A stretch of 30,348 bases of DNA from an uncultured Oscillospiraceae bacterium (GTDB taxonomy: Bacteria; Bacillota; Clostridia; Oscillospirales; Oscillospiraceae). The notes below the pieces were generated by a model. That model saw nothing but the letters and a program-made list of their open reading frames with translations, was not told the origin of the DNA and ran no database searches. Positions 29,428 to 30,348 of the stretch are shown in pieces. The DNA is taken from positions 1 to 30,348 of the forward strand of contig CAKTOK010000016.1 in NCBI GenBank assembly GCA_934589835.1, written 5' to 3'. Within the stretch, counting starts at the first letter, position 1; each line of letters begins with the position of its first letter. The position numbers and the translations under genes are program-made.

Positions 29428-30348
29428 TTAGAAGATCTTGCGGGTATTCTTGCCCTCGTCCAGCTCCATCAGAGCCTTGACGGGGTCCTTCACCTGCGCC
29501 ATGAAGATCATGGCGGCGATGATGTAGGGCTTATAGGAGGCCTGCTTGTACAGAGGCACGATGTAGCGGTCGAACACGGAATTGTCCACCTCGCCCTCAG
29601 CGCAGCTCAGGCCGGTGATGTCGGCGGGCAGGCAGTGCAGATACAGCGCCTTGCCGTCCTTGGTCAGCTTCATCATCTCCTCGGTGCAGGCCCAATCCTT
29701 ATGCTCGGCGTTCTGGGCCAGCAGGCGCTTCTCCAGCGCGTCGATGCCGTCCTTGTCACCGGCGGCGTACAGCTTGGTGCGCTCCTCCATGGCGGCGTAG
29801 GACGCCCAGCTCTTGGGATACACGATGTCGGCATCCTGGAAGGCCTCGGCCATGGAGTTGGTCTTGTGGAACTTGGAGCCGTACTTCTCGCAGTTCTTGC
29901 GGGCGACCTCCTCCACCTCGGGCATCACGTCGTAGCCCTCGGGATGAGCCAGCGTCACGTCCATGCCGAAACGGGTGAACAGGCCGATGACGCCCTGCGG
30001 CACGGACAGGGGCTTGCCGTAGGAGGGGGAGTAGGCCCAGGTCATAGCGACCTTCTTGCCCTTCAGGTTCTCCACACCGCCGAAGTAGTGGATGACATGG
30101 AGCATATCGGCCATGCACTGGGTGGGGTGATCCACATCGCACTGCAGGTTCACCAGGGTGGGCTGCTGCTCCAGAATACCGTCGCGGTAGCCCTCCTTCA
30201 CGGCGTCCATGAAGGTCTTCTGATACTTGTGGCCCTCGCCGATGAACATATCGTCGCGGATGCCGATGACGTCGGCCATGAAGGACACCATGTTGGCGGT
30301 CTCGCGGACGGTCTCGCCGTGGGCGATCTGGGACTTCTTCTCGTCCAG
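29428..30348 (-). CDS. ygeW: YgeW-type knotted carbamoyltransferase (N-terminus outside window)
   Basis: At least 306 residues are visible; the frame is open to the last base, so the start lies beyond 30348. LVNLQCDVDHPTQCMADMLH holds the HPTQ carbamoyltransferase motif. MTWAYSPSYGKPLSVPQG and LYLHCLPADITGLSC are the family-specific blocks, the latter carrying the HCLP motif with the catalytic Cys. The final KNTRKIF is a basic tail. An ATG at 30291 is internal because MVSFMADVIG continues from HGETVRETAN. YgeW proteins act in purine-degradation loci of anaerobes, where they are thought to handle a carbamoylated intermediate (such as oxalurate or a 2,3-diaminopropionate derivative); the substrate is not firmly known. 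It pairs with the adjacent carbamate kinase. An ordinary ornithine carbamoyltransferase is less likely because of these blocks. Confidence 0.88.
   Translation of the reverse strand: MDEKKSQIAHGETVRETANMVSFMADVIGIRDDMFIGEGHKYQKTFMDAVKEGYRDGILEQQPTLVNLQCDVDHPTQCMADMLHVIHYFGGVENLKGKKVAMTWAYSPSYGKPLSVPQGVIGLFTRFGMDVTLAHPEGYDVMPEVEEVARKNCEKYGSKFHKTNSMAEAFQDADIVYPKSWASYAAMEERTKLYAAGDKDGIDALEKRLLAQNAEHKDWACTEEMMKLTKDGKALYLHCLPADITGLSCAEGEVDNSVFDRYIVPLYKQASYKPYIIAAMIFMAQVKDPVKALMELDEGKNTRKIF

Overview
The window is GC-rich, densely coded chromosomal DNA from a bacterium that looks like a low-redundancy Firmicute of the Oscillospiraceae/Clostridia type. The evidence is a YabE-like DUF348/G5/3D cell-wall protein, an AbrB/SpoVT regulator, a Met-gamma-lyase-fold PLP enzyme, a DUF362 ferredoxin, a BMP-type nucleoside transporter, YqeC and YgeW, together with AGGAGG-type ribosome binding sites and sigma-A promoters of TTGACA-17-TATAAT type. 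The taxonomic call is inference. I see no phage, insertion sequence, CRISPR array, rRNA or tRNA.

Layout. Positions 1-663 hold the 3' end of an unrecognised protein, followed by a terminator and about 370 bases without a convincing gene. Positions 1032-4083 (minus) hold an EamA-type transporter, a PLP enzyme and an unknown protein. Positions 4177-5130 (plus) encode a tRNA-dihydrouridine synthase, which meets a 3D-domain cell-wall protein (minus) at a shared terminator. Next come yqeC (plus), rsmA (minus), and a plus-strand mini-operon of an AbrB-type regulator with a two-part ABC-2 exporter. Positions 10115-17559 are a seven-gene minus-strand operon headed by a LacI-type regulator: ribokinase, nucleoside hydrolase, a sugar-type ABC importer (binding lipoprotein plus two permeases) and an ADP-ribosylglycohydrolase homologue. 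It has a consensus promoter with repeated operator half-sites. Two near-identical 51-base hairpin elements stand at its two edges. Positions 17861-21372 hold an RluD-type pseudouridine synthase, a DUF362 double-cluster ferredoxin, a macrodomain ADP-ribose hydrolase and a TIM-barrel protein of unknown reaction.

Positions 21422-30348 (minus) look like part of a purine-catabolism locus: a YgeW-type carbamoyltransferase, carbamate kinase, a BMP-family nucleoside/purine ABC importer (lipoprotein, double ATPase, two permeases) and an 8-oxoguanine-deaminase-like amidohydrolase. Family knowledge suggests that imported purines are deaminated and opened, and that carbamoyl groups end as carbamoyl phosphate, from which carbamate kinase makes ATP. 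YqeC, 14 kb away, is known as a maturation factor for selenium-dependent molybdenum hydroxylases, which such pathways use. The window does not contain the hydroxylase itself.

The points most worth a second look are the LacI-controlled ribosyl/ADP-ribosyl operon with its flanking covarying hairpins, a second copy of the carbamate kinase 3' end whose differences are all synonymous, and a leader upstream of the BMP lipoprotein that can fold as a three-way junction.
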